Source of the DNA: Vibrio harveyi NBRC 15634 = ATCC 14126 = KCTC 12724 | GTDB lineage: Bacteria; Pseudomonadota; Gammaproteobacteria; Enterobacterales; Vibrionaceae | DNA: 64,000 nucleotides | Assembly: GCF_001591145.1 (NCBI RefSeq) | Contig: NZ_BCUF01000031.1 | Location: forward strand, 1-64,000 | Reading direction: 5' to 3' | Shown here: piece after piece, positions 43,665-53,542 of the stretch | How positions within the stretch are numbered: the stretch's first letter is position 1 | How the letters are laid out: each line of letters begins with the position of its first letter | Notes under the pieces: model-generated | Database searches by the model: none | Seen by the model: the letters and a program-made list of their open reading frames with translations, nothing else | What the model was told of the DNA's origin: nothing | Program-made: the position numbers and the translations under genes

Positions 43665-44573
43665 CTATGGCACACCGTGACCTTTTGAAGCGACCCAAAC
43701 TCGGTACCACTGCTCACGCGTCAATTCAATATTCAGTGCATTAACCGCTGAGTGAACTCGCTCAATCTTACCCGAACCAATAATAGGCATTGGCTTCGAT
43801 GGTAAACGACGAACCCAAGCGTAAATCACTTCATCAATACTGTTCGCACCGACTTCTTCACGAATCATTTCTAACTCGTTGCGAACACGAACCGCTTGCT
43901 CTGTATCACCCGTAAAGATTGAACCACCACCTAGACATGACCATGCCATCGGGCGCACTCGTAAAGTTTGCATCTGGTCTAACGTACCATCGTGTGCAAC
44001 TTCAAAGTTAAGGGGGTTGATTTCCACTTGGTTAGTCACAAGTGGCTTGCTTAAGCGCGATTGCAAAAGTTCAAATTGACGAGGTGTGAAGTTAGAAACA
44101 CCAAAGTGCTTCACCTTACCGACTTTATGAAGCTCCGAAAACGCTTCTGCCACTTCATCTGCATCCATCAAAACGTCAGGACGATGAATCAAGAGCACGT
44201 CAATCTCATCAACATTTAAACGCTCAAGTGAGTTGTTGACGGATTGGTAGATATGCGCCGCACTAGTATCATAATGATTGATCTTACGCTCAGGTGTTTT
44301 ATCACCACACAAGTTAATGTCGCATTTGGTCACGATCTGGATTTGCTCACGAACACTTTTATCCAACGCCAATGCTTCACCAAACAGCGCTTCACATTCG
44401 TAGTTACCGTAGATGTCAGCATGGTCGACAGTCGTAATACCTAACTCAATATGTTGCTTTAGGAATGACAAACGTTCTTGCGCTGTCATGCCCCAATCTA
44501 CTGCACGCCAATATCCTTGAACCAGCTCAGAAAACTCTGGACCGTTTGGTGCAGTCACTACTTTTGCAACCAT
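43665..44573 (-). CDS. Aldo/keto reductase (YdhF-like)
   Basis: 302 aa. The catalytic block is ITTVDHADIYGNYECEALFGEAL (Asp and Tyr of the tetrad), IDVLLIHRPDVLMDADEVAEAF and KHFGVSNFTPRQFELL. NADPH binding is in PIIGSGKIERVHSAV. Length and pattern match YdhF-type oxidoreductases, whose natural substrate is not known. AAAAGGAGAG precedes the ATG. It is divergent from the XRE gene. Confidence 0.92.
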   Translation of the reverse strand: MVAKVVTAPNGPEFSELVQGYWRAVDWGMTAQERLSFLKQHIELGITTVDHADIYGNYECEALFGEALALDKSVREQIQIVTKCDINLCGDKTPERKINHYDTSAAHIYQSVNNSLERLNVDEIDVLLIHRPDVLMDADEVAEAFSELHKVGKVKHFGVSNFTPRQFELLQSRLSKPLVTNQVEINPLNFEVAHDGTLDQMQTLRVRPMAWSCLGGGSIFTGDTEQAVRVRNELEMIREEVGANSIDEVIYAWVRRLPSKPMPIIGSGKIERVHSAVNALNIELTREQWYRVWVASKGHGVP

Positions 44574-44669
44574 GGGTTTCTCTCCTTTTCTTAATCTGCT
44601 TTCATCCTAGTCTTGTTTTACCGTTCGCTCAACGGGTAAACTTTCGCAATTCGAACTGGAGTACGAAAT

Positions 44670-45089
44670 ATGTCTTTTGCCCAACGACTCGCCACCCTTA
44701 TAGGCGAAGAAAGCGTCAGCGGCTTCGCTCGACGCGTCGATGTATCTGAAGCTTTGATCAGGAAATATCTCAAAGGAAGTGAGCCAAGTTTAACCAAAGC
44801 GAACCAAATAGCGATGCGAGCAAACTGCTCACTAGAATGGCTAGCGACGGGTTGTGGTTACTTATATCGCCAAGCCGAAGTAGTGGATATGGAGGCTTAC
44901 AAACTCGCCTATCAACATGTCATGAATGGTGTAATTTCTGGGGAAGAAGAAGCGCAGCACCGCAAATTGGTTGCGGGTTATCAGTATCTACGCGCGCATA
45001 AAAAGTCGGATGGATTTTTGGATGAATCTGCGATGGCGACATTTTTGGCTCTCCATCACGAAAACAAAACTGAGGCTTCAGACGTCTAA
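44670..45089 (+). CDS. XRE/CI-type helix-turn-helix regulator
   Basis: 139 aa. The helix-turn-helix is at the N-terminus (about 1-55): RLATLIGEESVSGFARRVDVSEALIRKYLKGSEPSLTKANQIA, followed by CSLEWLATG, a combination seen in phage CI-like repressors. The C-terminal part is helical. It lies 97 bp from the divergent aldo/keto reductase, so that gene is a plausible target. TGGAGTACGAAAT precedes the ATG. Confidence 0.85.
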   Translation: MSFAQRLATLIGEESVSGFARRVDVSEALIRKYLKGSEPSLTKANQIAMRANCSLEWLATGCGYLYRQAEVVDMEAYKLAYQHVMNGVISGEEEAQHRKLVAGYQYLRAHKKSDGFLDESAMATFLALHHENKTEASDV

Positions 45090-45100
45090 AGCATAACACT

Positions 45101-45661
45101 TTAGAAACGGATCACCTTTAGTTCAATCATCTCGCCATCGCTGTTTAACATGACGTTTAATCTTGGCGTTGGCGTGCCAAACTCTTGTGCTAACACCCAG
45201 TCAATACTACGTGGCGCTTGCTGTGGATAGCGATTAATAAAGACAATCAGCTCTTTATCTACCTCTTCAGGCGTGGCGTGCCTCATCGCTTCAGAAATAT
45301 CATATTGTTGCCCATCAATCTCCACCTTCTGCATCACCAGCCCATCTTTCCTCAAATTTAAAATCAGTTCGCTCAAACTCTGGGGTTGGTACTCGGTAAG
45401 AAAAGACAAATAGACCTCACGATCTTCTATTGTTGACTCTCCGTAGAGATGCTGATGGTAGTAGTGAAAATCATCCAAACAAAACGCTTCGGTACTATCT
45501 TGTGTCTCACATCGATACCAAGCTCCACCTGTCGTTATCGCTTGTTGAATTTGTTCAACAGGAGCACTCGATAATATCGCCTGCCACCATAGATCTTGAG
45601 CCGATGTAGTTTGAGAAAATAACCCTGAGAAGATGAGCAAACAAAGAGAAAAGCGCGACAT
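45101..45661 (-). CDS. Exported protein of unknown function
   Basis: 186 aa with a signal peptide (about 1-21, ending TTSA). The mature part has YRCETQDSTEAFCLDDFHYYHQH with two cysteines and a hydrophilic C-terminus. I do not recognise a family. It converges on the XRE gene (11 bp between stops). The ribosome site is weak. Probably periplasmic. Confidence 0.65.
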   Translation of the reverse strand: MSRFSLCLLIFSGLFSQTTSAQDLWWQAILSSAPVEQIQQAITTGGAWYRCETQDSTEAFCLDDFHYYHQHLYGESTIEDREVYLSFLTEYQPQSLSELILNLRKDGLVMQKVEIDGQQYDISEAMRHATPEEVDKELIVFINRYPQQAPRSIDWVLAQEFGTPTPRLNVMLNSDGEMIELKVIRF

Positions 45662-45920
45662 GGTATTACTTGACGATTAAATTTGATGTTATCGAAAACG
45701 CTATCTTTGCCCCTATACCTAAGATAAGCAAGTACTCAGCTCGAATTTCAGACACAAAAAAGCGGACCTTCTAGCCCGCATCAATCTTTGTATAAAGCCT
45801 AAACCGCGTAATCCATCACGCCGAGAACCATTACGAGAAAACAGAATGCCATACCAAAATGGAATTATCAACACTTCATACGGTTATTTAAAATAAGTAA
45901 CGGGGAAGATAATAGGCATT

Positions 45921-46030
45921 AAAAAGGCGCACCTATGCGTGCGCCTCTGCCTCGTGACTCAATCGTGAGTATGCGAATCGGGAAGTCTATTGATGCATCC
46001 CGAACAAATAACGAGGAATTTCTGTAGGGT
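45921..46030 (-). ncRNA. Candidate structured small RNA
   Basis: On the minus strand three hairpins follow each other: TCGGGA/TCCCGA (about 45983-46008), ACTCA/TGAGT around ATCG (about 45957-45970), and AGGCGCAC/GTGCGCCT (45925-45946) followed by a run of U's, a normal terminator. No minus-strand gene lies upstream that it could terminate: the next gene to the right, clcA, is on the plus strand. The 5' end is a guess and no promoter was fixed, so a stray terminator remains possible. Confidence 0.4.
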
Positions 46031-46318
46031 TTGAATCCATCCAAATTGTGTGTAAAACCTCACATCCCTCCTTCTGAAGCAGTCATGTTGCTTTACACTT
46101 AAAGCATGGTTCATTTTGCTCAGAAAACAAGTTTTACCGATAAAAAAATAGTGCCATATATGGGATCAATAGCACAAAGTTTATCAATATTTAGACAATC
46201 GACACTTGAACCGCTCAATAGTGGAAAGCTAAATTGCATCTTTATTGATTAGGTCTAGACTCTCCTGAGCGTATAATTTCTTCCGTCCCTTCCAATCTGT
46301 AGTCAGGAGAATCTGTTA
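46031..46318. promoter_or_regulatory. Upstream region of clcA
   Basis: AT-rich sequence between the candidate small RNA and clcA, presumably holding the clcA promoter. No clear operator. The 45662-45920 stretch on the other side is likewise empty apart from a weak hairpin. Confidence 0.4.
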
Positions 46319-47725
46319 ATGACCAAACGCGAGAGAATTGTGAAATCTGTGTTAGCGCACGTACCTAAAGATGCGATTAACCAGTTTGTCTCTCGAGGGT
46401 CAACGCCAACTTCATTTTCCGTCCTCTTTATGGCGGCCATCGTTGGTACGCTAGCAGGTCTTGTCGGCACTTACTTTGAGATTGCTGTTCACTTTGTTTC
46501 TGAAACCCGTACTGAGTGGTTAAAAAGCGAAATCGGTAGCGTGCTGCCTTTGTGGCTGGCCGCAATCTTAATCAGTGGTGCATTAGCATTCATCGGTTAC
46601 TACCTTGTGCACCGTTTCGCACCAGAAGCCTCTGGCTCCGGCATTCCTGAGATAGAAGGTGCAATGGACAATATTCGCCCGGTACGTTGGTGGCGTGTCA
46701 TCCCGGTGAAGTTCTTTGGCGGTATGGGCGCACTTGGCTCAGGTATGGTTTTAGGTCGTGAAGGTCCAACTGTACAAATGGGTGGCGCGGTTGGTCGCAT
46801 GGTTACCGATATATTTCGTATTAAAGACGATGATACTCGCCACTCTCTATTAGCATCCGGTGCAGCCGGTGGTTTAGCCGCGGCGTTTAATGCACCGTTA
46901 GCAGGCATCATGTTTGTTGTTGAGGAAATGCGTCCTCAATTTCGCTACTCTTTAATTTCTATTCGAGCAGTGATCATTTCGGCGATCATGGCAAACATTG
47001 TGTTTCGCGCGATTAACGGTCAAGAAGCGGTAATCACCATGCCGCAATACCAATCACCGGAATTACAATCATTATGGTTGTTCTTGCTACTCGGTTCTTT
47101 GTTTGGCGTATTTGGTGTGATTTTCAATAAGCTAATCACCATCGCGCAAGACAGCTTTGTTGCCCTACATAAAAACGACCGTAAACGTTACTTGATCACA
47201 GGTACTATTTTGGGCGGTGTGTTTGGCTTGCTACTGCTTTATGTTCCTCAGCTAACCGGCGGCGGTATTGGCTTGATTCCAGACATTACCAACGGCAACT
47301 ACTCAATTTCTATTTTAGTTATGCTGTTCGTTGGTCGTGTGATCACTACCCTACTTTGTTTTGGTTCTGGTGCACCTGGTGGTATCTTCGCTCCAATGCT
47401 GGCTTTGGGCACATTGTTTGGCTATGCATTTGGAGCAAGTGCAGACATGCTGTTACCTTCATTGACTATCGAACCAGGTGTCTTCGCAATTGCAGGCATG
47501 GGGGCTCTATTTGCCGCAACAGTACGTGCGCCAATCACAGGTATCTTACTGGTTATCGAGATGACCAATAACTACTACCTGATCCTACCACTTATTATTA
47601 CCAGCTTAGGCGCAGTAATAGTGGCGCAATTACTTGGTGGACAACCAATTTACAGCCAGTTGTTACATCGTACGCTTAAGAATGACAAGCTACGTCAACA
47701 AGATCTGCCTGAAAACCAAGCTTAA
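46319..47725 (+). CDS. clcA: ClcA-type H+/Cl- exchange transporter
   Basis: 468 aa, CLC family, with about twelve to eighteen membrane helices. Signature motifs are present: EASGSGIPEIEGAMDN, MVLGREGPTVQMGGAVGR (with the external gating Glu), and SGAPGGIFAPMLALGTLFG. The C-terminal Tyr-containing helix is also present. It has no CBS domains, like E. coli ClcA. It exchanges chloride for protons at the inner membrane and aids acid resistance. AGGAGA lies 9 bp before the ATG. Confidence 0.95.
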   Translation: MTKRERIVKSVLAHVPKDAINQFVSRGSTPTSFSVLFMAAIVGTLAGLVGTYFEIAVHFVSETRTEWLKSEIGSVLPLWLAAILISGALAFIGYYLVHRFAPEASGSGIPEIEGAMDNIRPVRWWRVIPVKFFGGMGALGSGMVLGREGPTVQMGGAVGRMVTDIFRIKDDDTRHSLLASGAAGGLAAAFNAPLAGIMFVVEEMRPQFRYSLISIRAVIISAIMANIVFRAINGQEAVITMPQYQSPELQSLWLFLLLGSLFGVFGVIFNKLITIAQDSFVALHKNDRKRYLITGTILGGVFGLLLLYVPQLTGGGIGLIPDITNGNYSISILVMLFVGRVITTLLCFGSGAPGGIFAPMLALGTLFGYAFGASADMLLPSLTIEPGVFAIAGMGALFAATVRAPITGILLVIEMTNNYYLILPLIITSLGAVIVAQLLGGQPIYSQLLHRTLKNDKLRQQDLPENQA

Positions 47726-47733
47726 CCTAATAT

Positions 47734-47750
47734 ACCCAAGGTACTTGGGT
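47734..47750. repeat. Palindrome ACCCAAG-GTA-CTTGGGT
   Basis: Perfect 7-bp arms downstream of clcA. Related to the palindrome at 14776-14806. It may act as a weak terminator, with a T-rich stretch further on. Confidence 0.5.
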
Positions 47751-47957
47751 GTACCGGCTCCAAATTATCTTTCACCATTAAGATTCTTTTGGAGCCAGTA
47801 ATTCTACTTTTTTGCAAGTCTCTACATAAATCTCCTACCAAACTCACAAAATTCCCATTCTCTGGAATTTACCTATCATAATGAAAGGTAAGAAGACGTT
47901 AAACTTGTTAGTATTTGCGCCTTAAATTAGAGCAATTAACCCATTTCTGGAGCCGTT

Positions 47958-48923
47958 TTGAACTGGAAAAGACTTGTGCAGTTTTATAGTGTTCCGCCGT
48001 CACAAGCGGCGTTAGCACTAGGCATGATAGGGCTTGGACAAGCTTGGGCTTTGTACATTCCACAGATTGGAGAACCAATAAGACCATTTCTTGCTGCACT
48101 CGGAGCTCTTCTTCTTACCCCGGTTCTACTTAAATACGCCACCAGCCCTCGACTGTTTATGGCGGACATCAAGCACCCACTGAGCGGTAGTTTAATGGCG
48201 CCAATGAGCATGGCGTTACTCATGCTGTGTGACTATCTTGCCGTGGTAACGCCAATCATTGCCTACCCGCTGTGGTTTATGGCGGTGTTACTGCATTTCA
48301 CGATGATGGTGCTGTTCTTTGGTTTTCAAATCATGAACTTCAAGATGTCGAACATAGTGCCAAGCTGGTTTCTTTATCCTGTGGGCTTGATCAGCTCTTC
48401 TCTTGCTGGCTCTCAGTTTGGACACAACGTGTTTTCTGAAACTTTGGCGATGATGTGTATCGGCATTTACTTCTTCATGTTGCCTTTGGTGTTGTATCGC
48501 TTGGTATTCTTTGGCTCTCTGCCGCGTCGAGCACGACCAACACTCGCGATCATGGCTGCGCCTGTGAATCTTTCTCTGGCTGCGTACCTAGTCAACTTTG
48601 CGCAACCAGATCCGATCCTGACGGGCGCACTGGCAGGCATCGCCATTACGATGACCTTGTTAATTTATCTGTGTTATTTCCGTTTGATGCGTTTGAAGTT
48701 TCAACCATCTATCGCAGCGGTCACCTTTCCTTCCGTGATCAGTGCGATTGCAATGCATCGTCTCACCACATTCTTCGCGGAATCTCACCCGCATTGGCAT
48801 TGGTTACACGATTTTGGATTTCTAGAACTAAGCATCGCAACCGTGCTCGTGGTTTGGGTGTCTGCTGGTTATGTCAAAATGTACTGGCCAGAGCTTGTTA
48901 GGACACCATCGAAACAAACATAA
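47958..48923 (+). CDS. TDT-family (TehA/SLAC1-like) transporter
   Basis: 321 aa with about ten membrane helices. Features of the tellurite-resistance/dicarboxylate transporter family are the start PPSQAALALGMIGLGQAW, the repeated helix pairs and ESHPHWHWLHDF near the end. The family includes TehA and plant SLAC1 anion channels, so anion passage is likely; the substrate is unknown. It starts with TTG (47958), preceded by TGGAG at 5 bp. Confidence 0.85.
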   Translation: MNWKRLVQFYSVPPSQAALALGMIGLGQAWALYIPQIGEPIRPFLAALGALLLTPVLLKYATSPRLFMADIKHPLSGSLMAPMSMALLMLCDYLAVVTPIIAYPLWFMAVLLHFTMMVLFFGFQIMNFKMSNIVPSWFLYPVGLISSSLAGSQFGHNVFSETLAMMCIGIYFFMLPLVLYRLVFFGSLPRRARPTLAIMAAPVNLSLAAYLVNFAQPDPILTGALAGIAITMTLLIYLCYFRLMRLKFQPSIAAVTFPSVISAIAMHRLTTFFAESHPHWHWLHDFGFLELSIATVLVVWVSAGYVKMYWPELVRTPSKQT

Positions 48924-48950
48924 AAAACGGCCTCATTGTGAGGCCGTTTT
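48924..48950. terminator. Bidirectional terminator
   Basis: AAAACGGCCTCA / TGAGGCCGTTTT around TTG, between the convergent transporter genes. Perfect 12-bp stem with A and T runs at the two sides. Confidence 0.95.
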
Positions 48951-48972
48951 CTTTTGTCTTCAACGAGCAACG

Positions 48973-50214
48973 TTACCCGATGAACTTCGACACAAAATTG
49001 CTGATGTTGGTCATGCTTGATGCCGCCATTACCACCACAATCGCAATTCCCGTAAAGGTTAAATAGACCGGATGCTTGTAGTCACCCACAATATCTTTTC
49101 TGCGTGTCGCTACCAACATCATGCCTAGTACAATTGGCAAAATAATGCTGTTAACCAAACCTGCAAGCATAAGAAGTAGAATCGGCATGTTCATGGTCAC
49201 TGTGCCAAGTGATGTGATAATGATAAAGCCAACGCACCACACTTTCTCGTTACGAGCCACGATTGGGAATAGAGTTTTGATCAGGGAGATGGCCATGTAC
49301 GAGTTCCCCACAACCGAGGTAATCGACGCGACAAATAATACCAAGCCAAAAATGAAGTAACCCACTTCGCCAGCACCTTGACGGAAGGCATCAGCAGCCG
49401 GGTTTGCAGAATCCAACGTTGCGCCTGTCGCAATCACACCAAATACGGCTAAGAACAGCAGAATACGAATCACCACTGCAATAGAAATGCCCGCCCAAGC
49501 CGCGGTTTTAATCGCCGGAACCTTGTCTTTTCCTTGTAAGCCGATATCAACCAAGCGTTGTGCGCCCGTATAGTAACCACCGACGGCACCACCCACAATG
49601 GTCAGTGTTGGGAGCAGTAAGCTACCAATATCTGTCGGCATCACCGCTGCGCTCATGGTTTCACCCATTGGTGGCAAACTGGTCATTGCAACGTAAGCAA
49701 TCAGAATGATCATAAACAGACCAAGATAGCGCGCCATCTGATCCATACGTTTAGATGCATTGTGCACCACAAACAGCAGGCATCCCACAACCCCGGTAAA
49801 CAAAGCCCCCCAGGTAGTATCAACCCCTGTTAGCACATTGATGCCAAGTGCAGCTCCACTCACGTTGCCAAAGTTGAACGCTACCGCACCAAGAGCAAGG
49901 AGAATACCCACCACGTAGCCCATGCCCGGAGCTACTTTATTGGCAATGTCTTGAATACGCATGCCAGATACACCCACAATGCGCCATAAGTTCATCACGA
50001 TACCGAAAGTAATGAACATGGATGCAAAGACTGGAAACGCCATGTCAATTTTGTAGATATTGGTGAAGACTGCTGTCTGAGTTAAAAAGCCAGGACCAAC
50101 AGAAGTAGTCGCCATTAAGAACGCGACACTAAGAATAGCTTTCTTTTGCCAGCTATTTTCCGAGGCTTGTGCAGAAGTCGGAATAGAAGAGTGAACGGTA
50201 GTTTGTGTGGTCAT
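48973..50214 (-). CDS. Nramp-related membrane transporter lacking the DPGN motif
   Basis: 413 aa with about eleven membrane helices and the Nramp-like layout: TTSVGPGFLTQTAVFTNIY, ANKVAPGMGYVVGILLALGAVAFNFGNVSG and GGYYTGAQRLVDIGLQGKDKVPAIKTAAWAG. The first helix lacks the metal-binding DPGN, and helix 6 lacks the usual Met-Pro-His, so it is probably a distant member that may not carry manganese or iron. The frame extends to 50226 through a TTG, but the ATG at 50212-50214 is the likely start. Confidence 0.75.
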   Translation of the reverse strand: MTTQTTVHSSIPTSAQASENSWQKKAILSVAFLMATTSVGPGFLTQTAVFTNIYKIDMAFPVFASMFITFGIVMNLWRIVGVSGMRIQDIANKVAPGMGYVVGILLALGAVAFNFGNVSGAALGINVLTGVDTTWGALFTGVVGCLLFVVHNASKRMDQMARYLGLFMIILIAYVAMTSLPPMGETMSAAVMPTDIGSLLLPTLTIVGGAVGGYYTGAQRLVDIGLQGKDKVPAIKTAAWAGISIAVVIRILLFLAVFGVIATGATLDSANPAADAFRQGAGEVGYFIFGLVLFVASITSVVGNSYMAISLIKTLFPIVARNEKVWCVGFIIITSLGTVTMNMPILLLMLAGLVNSIILPIVLGMMLVATRRKDIVGDYKHPVYLTFTGIAIVVVMAASSMTNISNFVSKFIG

Positions 50215-50448
50215 GCCAAGTCTCAATATTGTTGCCTTTCTATTATTAGAAAAAAGAAAGACAACTGACCGAGATCAGCTGAACTTGAAGAATCAGATAA
50301 GCAAATCAAATAAGAGAGAAAACCCTCGCAACCGTTTGCTGGGCGCGGATATTAAAGGCAACTCAAATAACTGTCAACACGAAGTTCGATAAATGATTTT
50401 TGTCGTCTCAAATCCATCTTATCTATGACTTTCAGATAGATACAAAAA

Positions 50449-50468
50449 AGGATGGCATTTACCATCCT
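50449..50468 (-). terminator. Terminator of folE
   Basis: AGGATGG / CCATCCT around CATTTA, with six A's on its left, giving a T-run on the minus strand, 22 bp after the folE stop. Confidence 0.85.
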
Positions 50469-50489
50469 CTTAGAAACTTGCTTGATTAC

Positions 50490-51143
50490 TTAGCGTAAAC
50501 CGTGGAAAAACTCGGCACGTGTCGCTGGGTTGCTTTTGAAAATACCACCCAATGCTGTCGTCGTTGTTTCGCTGGTTGCATCCATAACACCACGAGATTT
50601 CACGCAGTAGTGCGTTGCATCAATAGTCACCGCCACATCATCTGAACCTAGCAACGTTTGAAGTGCTACAAGAATTTGCTGTGTCATACGCTCTTGAACT
50701 TGAGGGCGCTGTGCAAAGAAGCGGACAATACGGTTGATCTTAGACAGACCAATGATTTTGCCACGTGGGATGTAAGCAACGGCAGCTTTGCCATCGATCG
50801 TAACAAGGTGGTGTTCACAAGTACTGGTCACTGTGATGTCTTTCACGCGAACCATCTCACTTACATTCATCTTGTTTTCAATCACAGTGATTTTCGGGAA
50901 ATTGGCGTAATCTAGACCGGAGAAGATTTCGTCCACGTACATCTTAGCGATACGATGCGGCGTTTCCTCTAGACTATCGTCAGTAAGGTCAAGTTGAAGC
51001 AAACTTAAGATCTCACGCATGTGGTGTTCGATCTTCTCTTTCTTCTCTTCACGGCTTACATTGTTTGGGCGCATTGGCGTTTCCAAACCACGTTGCTCTA
51101 GCGCTTCTTTTACTAACTTCGCTGACTCGCTAAGACCTGACAT
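50490..51143 (-). CDS. folE: GTP cyclohydrolase I FolE
   Basis: 217 aa. FolE signatures are present: [19 protein letters not shown], the zinc ligands in [21 protein letters not shown], and [19 protein letters not shown] with the second Cys. It opens the GTP ring as the first step of tetrahydrofolate synthesis. GAGGAAGTGGA precedes the ATG. It is divergent from moeA, the common Vibrio arrangement. Confidence 0.97.
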   Translation of the reverse strand: MSGLSESAKLVKEALEQRGLETPMRPNNVSREEKKEKIEHHMREILSLLQLDLTDDSLEETPHRIAKMYVDEIFSGLDYANFPKITVIENKMNVSEMVRVKDITVTSTCEHHLVTIDGKAAVAYIPRGKIIGLSKINRIVRFFAQRPQVQERMTQQILVALQTLLGSDDVAVTIDATHYCVKSRGVMDATSETTTTALGGIFKSNPATRAEFFHGLR

Positions 51144-51430
51144 TCCACTTCCTCTTTTGTTACTTCAGCCGATTGTACAAATCCAACCAAAATTGCATTC
51201 ATACTTTTCGCTTTGAGTTGCTCAGTTCGTGTCTTTCCACCAAGTCACATCAAATGAAGGTACTGAGCTGATTTTCTTGAGCTCCGCAGGTTTTTTACCC
51301 CTTTCGGATGGCTGACAAGGATACTCGGATTTTTGAATAATTACACCCATATTTTATAGGTGGACATTCTTACTCGGTCCCCTTTTTATGGTAAAGTTGC
51401 CACAAAACAAAAGAACACAGGATTTTCTCA

Positions 51431-52666
51431 ATGGGCTGCTGCGACGCACCTGGCTTGATGCCAATTGAAGAAGCGATGGATAAAATGCTATCGCGAATCA
51501 AACCTATCCAAACCACTCTTTCTCTTCCACTTGCTGATGCTCTTGGCTTTGTACTGGCAGAAGACATCTTGTCTCCTATCCATGTGCCACCATTCGATAA
51601 CTCAGCAATGGACGGTTACGCAATTCGCATTCAAGATCTTGAGTCGTCTTCGGTACTGCCTTTGGCGGGCAAATCATTCGCAGGGCAACCTTTTGAAGGT
51701 GAATGGCCTCAAGGTACCTGTGTTCGCATTATGACTGGCGCAAAAATCCCTGAGGGTTGTGACGCCGTTATCATGCAAGAGAACACCGAAGTAACGGATG
51801 CAGGTGTTCAGTTCAACCAAACGGACGTGAAGCCACAAAACAACATCCGCCCAACAGGTGACGACATCAAGCAAGGCGACATTGTACTTGCGCAAGGTGC
51901 TCGTTTAACGCCGCGTGATATTCCAATGATTGCGTCTCTTGGCGTCAGCCATGTGACCGTCGTTCGTAAACCAAAAGTGGCGTTTTTCTCTACTGGTGAT
52001 GAGCTAAAACCACTGGGTGAATCGCTAGAAGAAGGTCAAATCTACGACAGCAACCGTTACGGGATCAAACCGTTGATTGAAAACTTTGGTTGTGAAGCCG
52101 TCGATTTAGGCATCATCCCCGACTGCCCAGAAACACTCAAAGCGACCTTTGAAAAAGCACAAACGTTGGCTGATGTCGTTGTTACCTCTGGTGGCGTCAG
52201 CGTTGGCGAAGCGGATTACACAAAAGACATTCTTGAAGAACTTGGTGAGATCGGTTTCTGGAAACTGGCAATCAAGCCAGGTAAGCCTTTCGCCTTTGGT
52301 AAGCTAAGTACTGCTTGGTTCTGTGGTCTGCCGGGCAACCCTGTTTCTGCGGTGCTAACCATGTACGTGCTTGTTCAACCGATGTTGGCAAAACTCGCAG
52401 GACATACAGAGTGGAAGGCTCCGGAGTCTATTCCAGCGACAACCAAAACAGCATTTAAGAAAGCACCGGGGCGTACCGATTACCAACGTGGCATCTATAC
52501 CTTAGAAGATGGCAAGTTTGTGGTTGAAACAACAGGTAACCAAAGCTCTGGTGCATTCCGATCAATGAGCCTAGCGAACTGTTTTGTTGTATTGGAGCGT
52601 GAACGCGGCCGCGTCGAAGTAGGCGAAACGGTTCAGATTCAACTATTCAACTCAACCCTTTACTAG
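51431..52666 (+). CDS. moeA: Molybdopterin molybdenumtransferase MoeA
   Basis: 411 aa, inserting molybdate into adenylylated molybdopterin. Typical features are [65 protein letters not shown] and [17 protein letters not shown] Cys pair at the very N-terminus (MGCCDAPGL) is common in Vibrio MoeA. It ends 9 bp before moeB, with which it forms an operon. Confidence 0.96.
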   Translation: MGCCDAPGLMPIEEAMDKMLSRIKPIQTTLSLPLADALGFVLAEDILSPIHVPPFDNSAMDGYAIRIQDLESSSVLPLAGKSFAGQPFEGEWPQGTCVRIMTGAKIPEGCDAVIMQENTEVTDAGVQFNQTDVKPQNNIRPTGDDIKQGDIVLAQGARLTPRDIPMIASLGVSHVTVVRKPKVAFFSTGDELKPLGESLEEGQIYDSNRYGIKPLIENFGCEAVDLGIIPDCPETLKATFEKAQTLADVVVTSGGVSVGEADYTKDILEELGEIGFWKLAIKPGKPFAFGKLSTAWFCGLPGNPVSAVLTMYVLVQPMLAKLAGHTEWKAPESIPATTKTAFKKAPGRTDYQRGIYTLEDGKFVVETTGNQSSGAFRSMSLANCFVVLERERGRVEVGETVQIQLFNSTLY

Positions 52667-52675
52667 GAAGTCGTT

Positions 52676-53425
52676 GTGGATATTCTTTCTGATCAGGAAA
52701 TGTTGCGTTACAACCGCCAAATCATTCTTCGTCAATTTGACTTTGATGGGCAAGAAGCACTTAAGCAAGCATCGGTATTGATGCTTGGTGCTGGCGGTTT
52801 AGGCTGCGCCTCAAGCCAATACTTAGCGACTGCCGGTGTAGGTAAAATCACATTGATTGATGATGATATCGTTGAGCTATCTAACCTACAGCGTCAAGTG
52901 CTGCACCACGATGCAGATATTGGTCGTAAGAAGGTCGAGTCAGCGGCTGAGGCACTAAGGGAGCTAAACCCACATATTGCCGTGGACACCATTGCAAAAC
53001 GCCTTGATGATACTGAGCTCAAAGAACTCATCGAACAACACACTATCGTTGTAGATGCATCAGATAACGTAGATACACGCAACCAACTCAACCGCTTGTG
53101 TTTTGAAACAAAAACACCATTGGTTTCGGGTGCAGCTATTCGCATGGAAGGGCAAGTAAGCGTATTCACTTACGATGATCCTACTCAACCATGTTACCAG
53201 TGCTTAAGCGCCCTCTTCGGCAGCGGTGCGTTAAGTTGTGTCGAAGCCGGAGTCATGGCGCCTGTTGTGGGTATTGTTGGCGCCGTTCAAGCGATGGAAA
53301 CAATTAAAGTCATTGCGAATTACGGTCAACCCAAAAAAGGGAAGATTTTAATCCTTGATGCACTCAGCATGTCTTGGCGAGAAATGAACCTAATGAAAAT
53401 GCCAAGCTGCCCGGTTTGCAACTAA
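52676..53425 (+). CDS. moeB: MoeB sulfur-carrier adenylyltransferase
   Basis: 249 aa E1-like enzyme that adenylates the C-terminus of MoaD. The nucleotide loop is LGAGGLGCASSQYLA, the Asp-containing catalytic part is DASDNVDTRNQLNRLC, and zinc-binding cysteine pairs occur at QPCYQCL and SCPVCN. It starts at GTG with TAGGAAG upstream. It works with MoeA in molybdenum cofactor synthesis. Confidence 0.95.
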   Translation: MDILSDQEMLRYNRQIILRQFDFDGQEALKQASVLMLGAGGLGCASSQYLATAGVGKITLIDDDIVELSNLQRQVLHHDADIGRKKVESAAEALRELNPHIAVDTIAKRLDDTELKELIEQHTIVVDASDNVDTRNQLNRLCFETKTPLVSGAAIRMEGQVSVFTYDDPTQPCYQCLSALFGSGALSCVEAGVMAPVVGIVGAVQAMETIKVIANYGQPKKGKILILDALSMSWREMNLMKMPSCPVCN

Positions 53426-53442
53426 CCCACCTTGTTTAAATA

Positions 53443-53468
53443 AGCCCGCTTTTGCGGGTTTATTTTTG
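53443..53468 (+). terminator. Terminator after moeB
   Basis: CCCGC / GCGGG around TTTT, followed by TTTATTTTTG on the plus strand. Confidence 0.85.
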
Positions 53469-53481
53469 ACTTCTACAGAAC

Positions 53482-53504
53482 AAAAAACCGCCCGATAAGG
53501 GCGG
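53482..53504 (-). terminator. Terminator of the lux operon
   Basis: CCGCCC / GGGCGG around GATAA, with a T-run on the minus strand, about 40 bp after the ribB stop. Confidence 0.88.
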
Positions 53505-53542
53505 AAAGTCAGCTAGGCGACTGAACAAAGGAACTTTAAATA

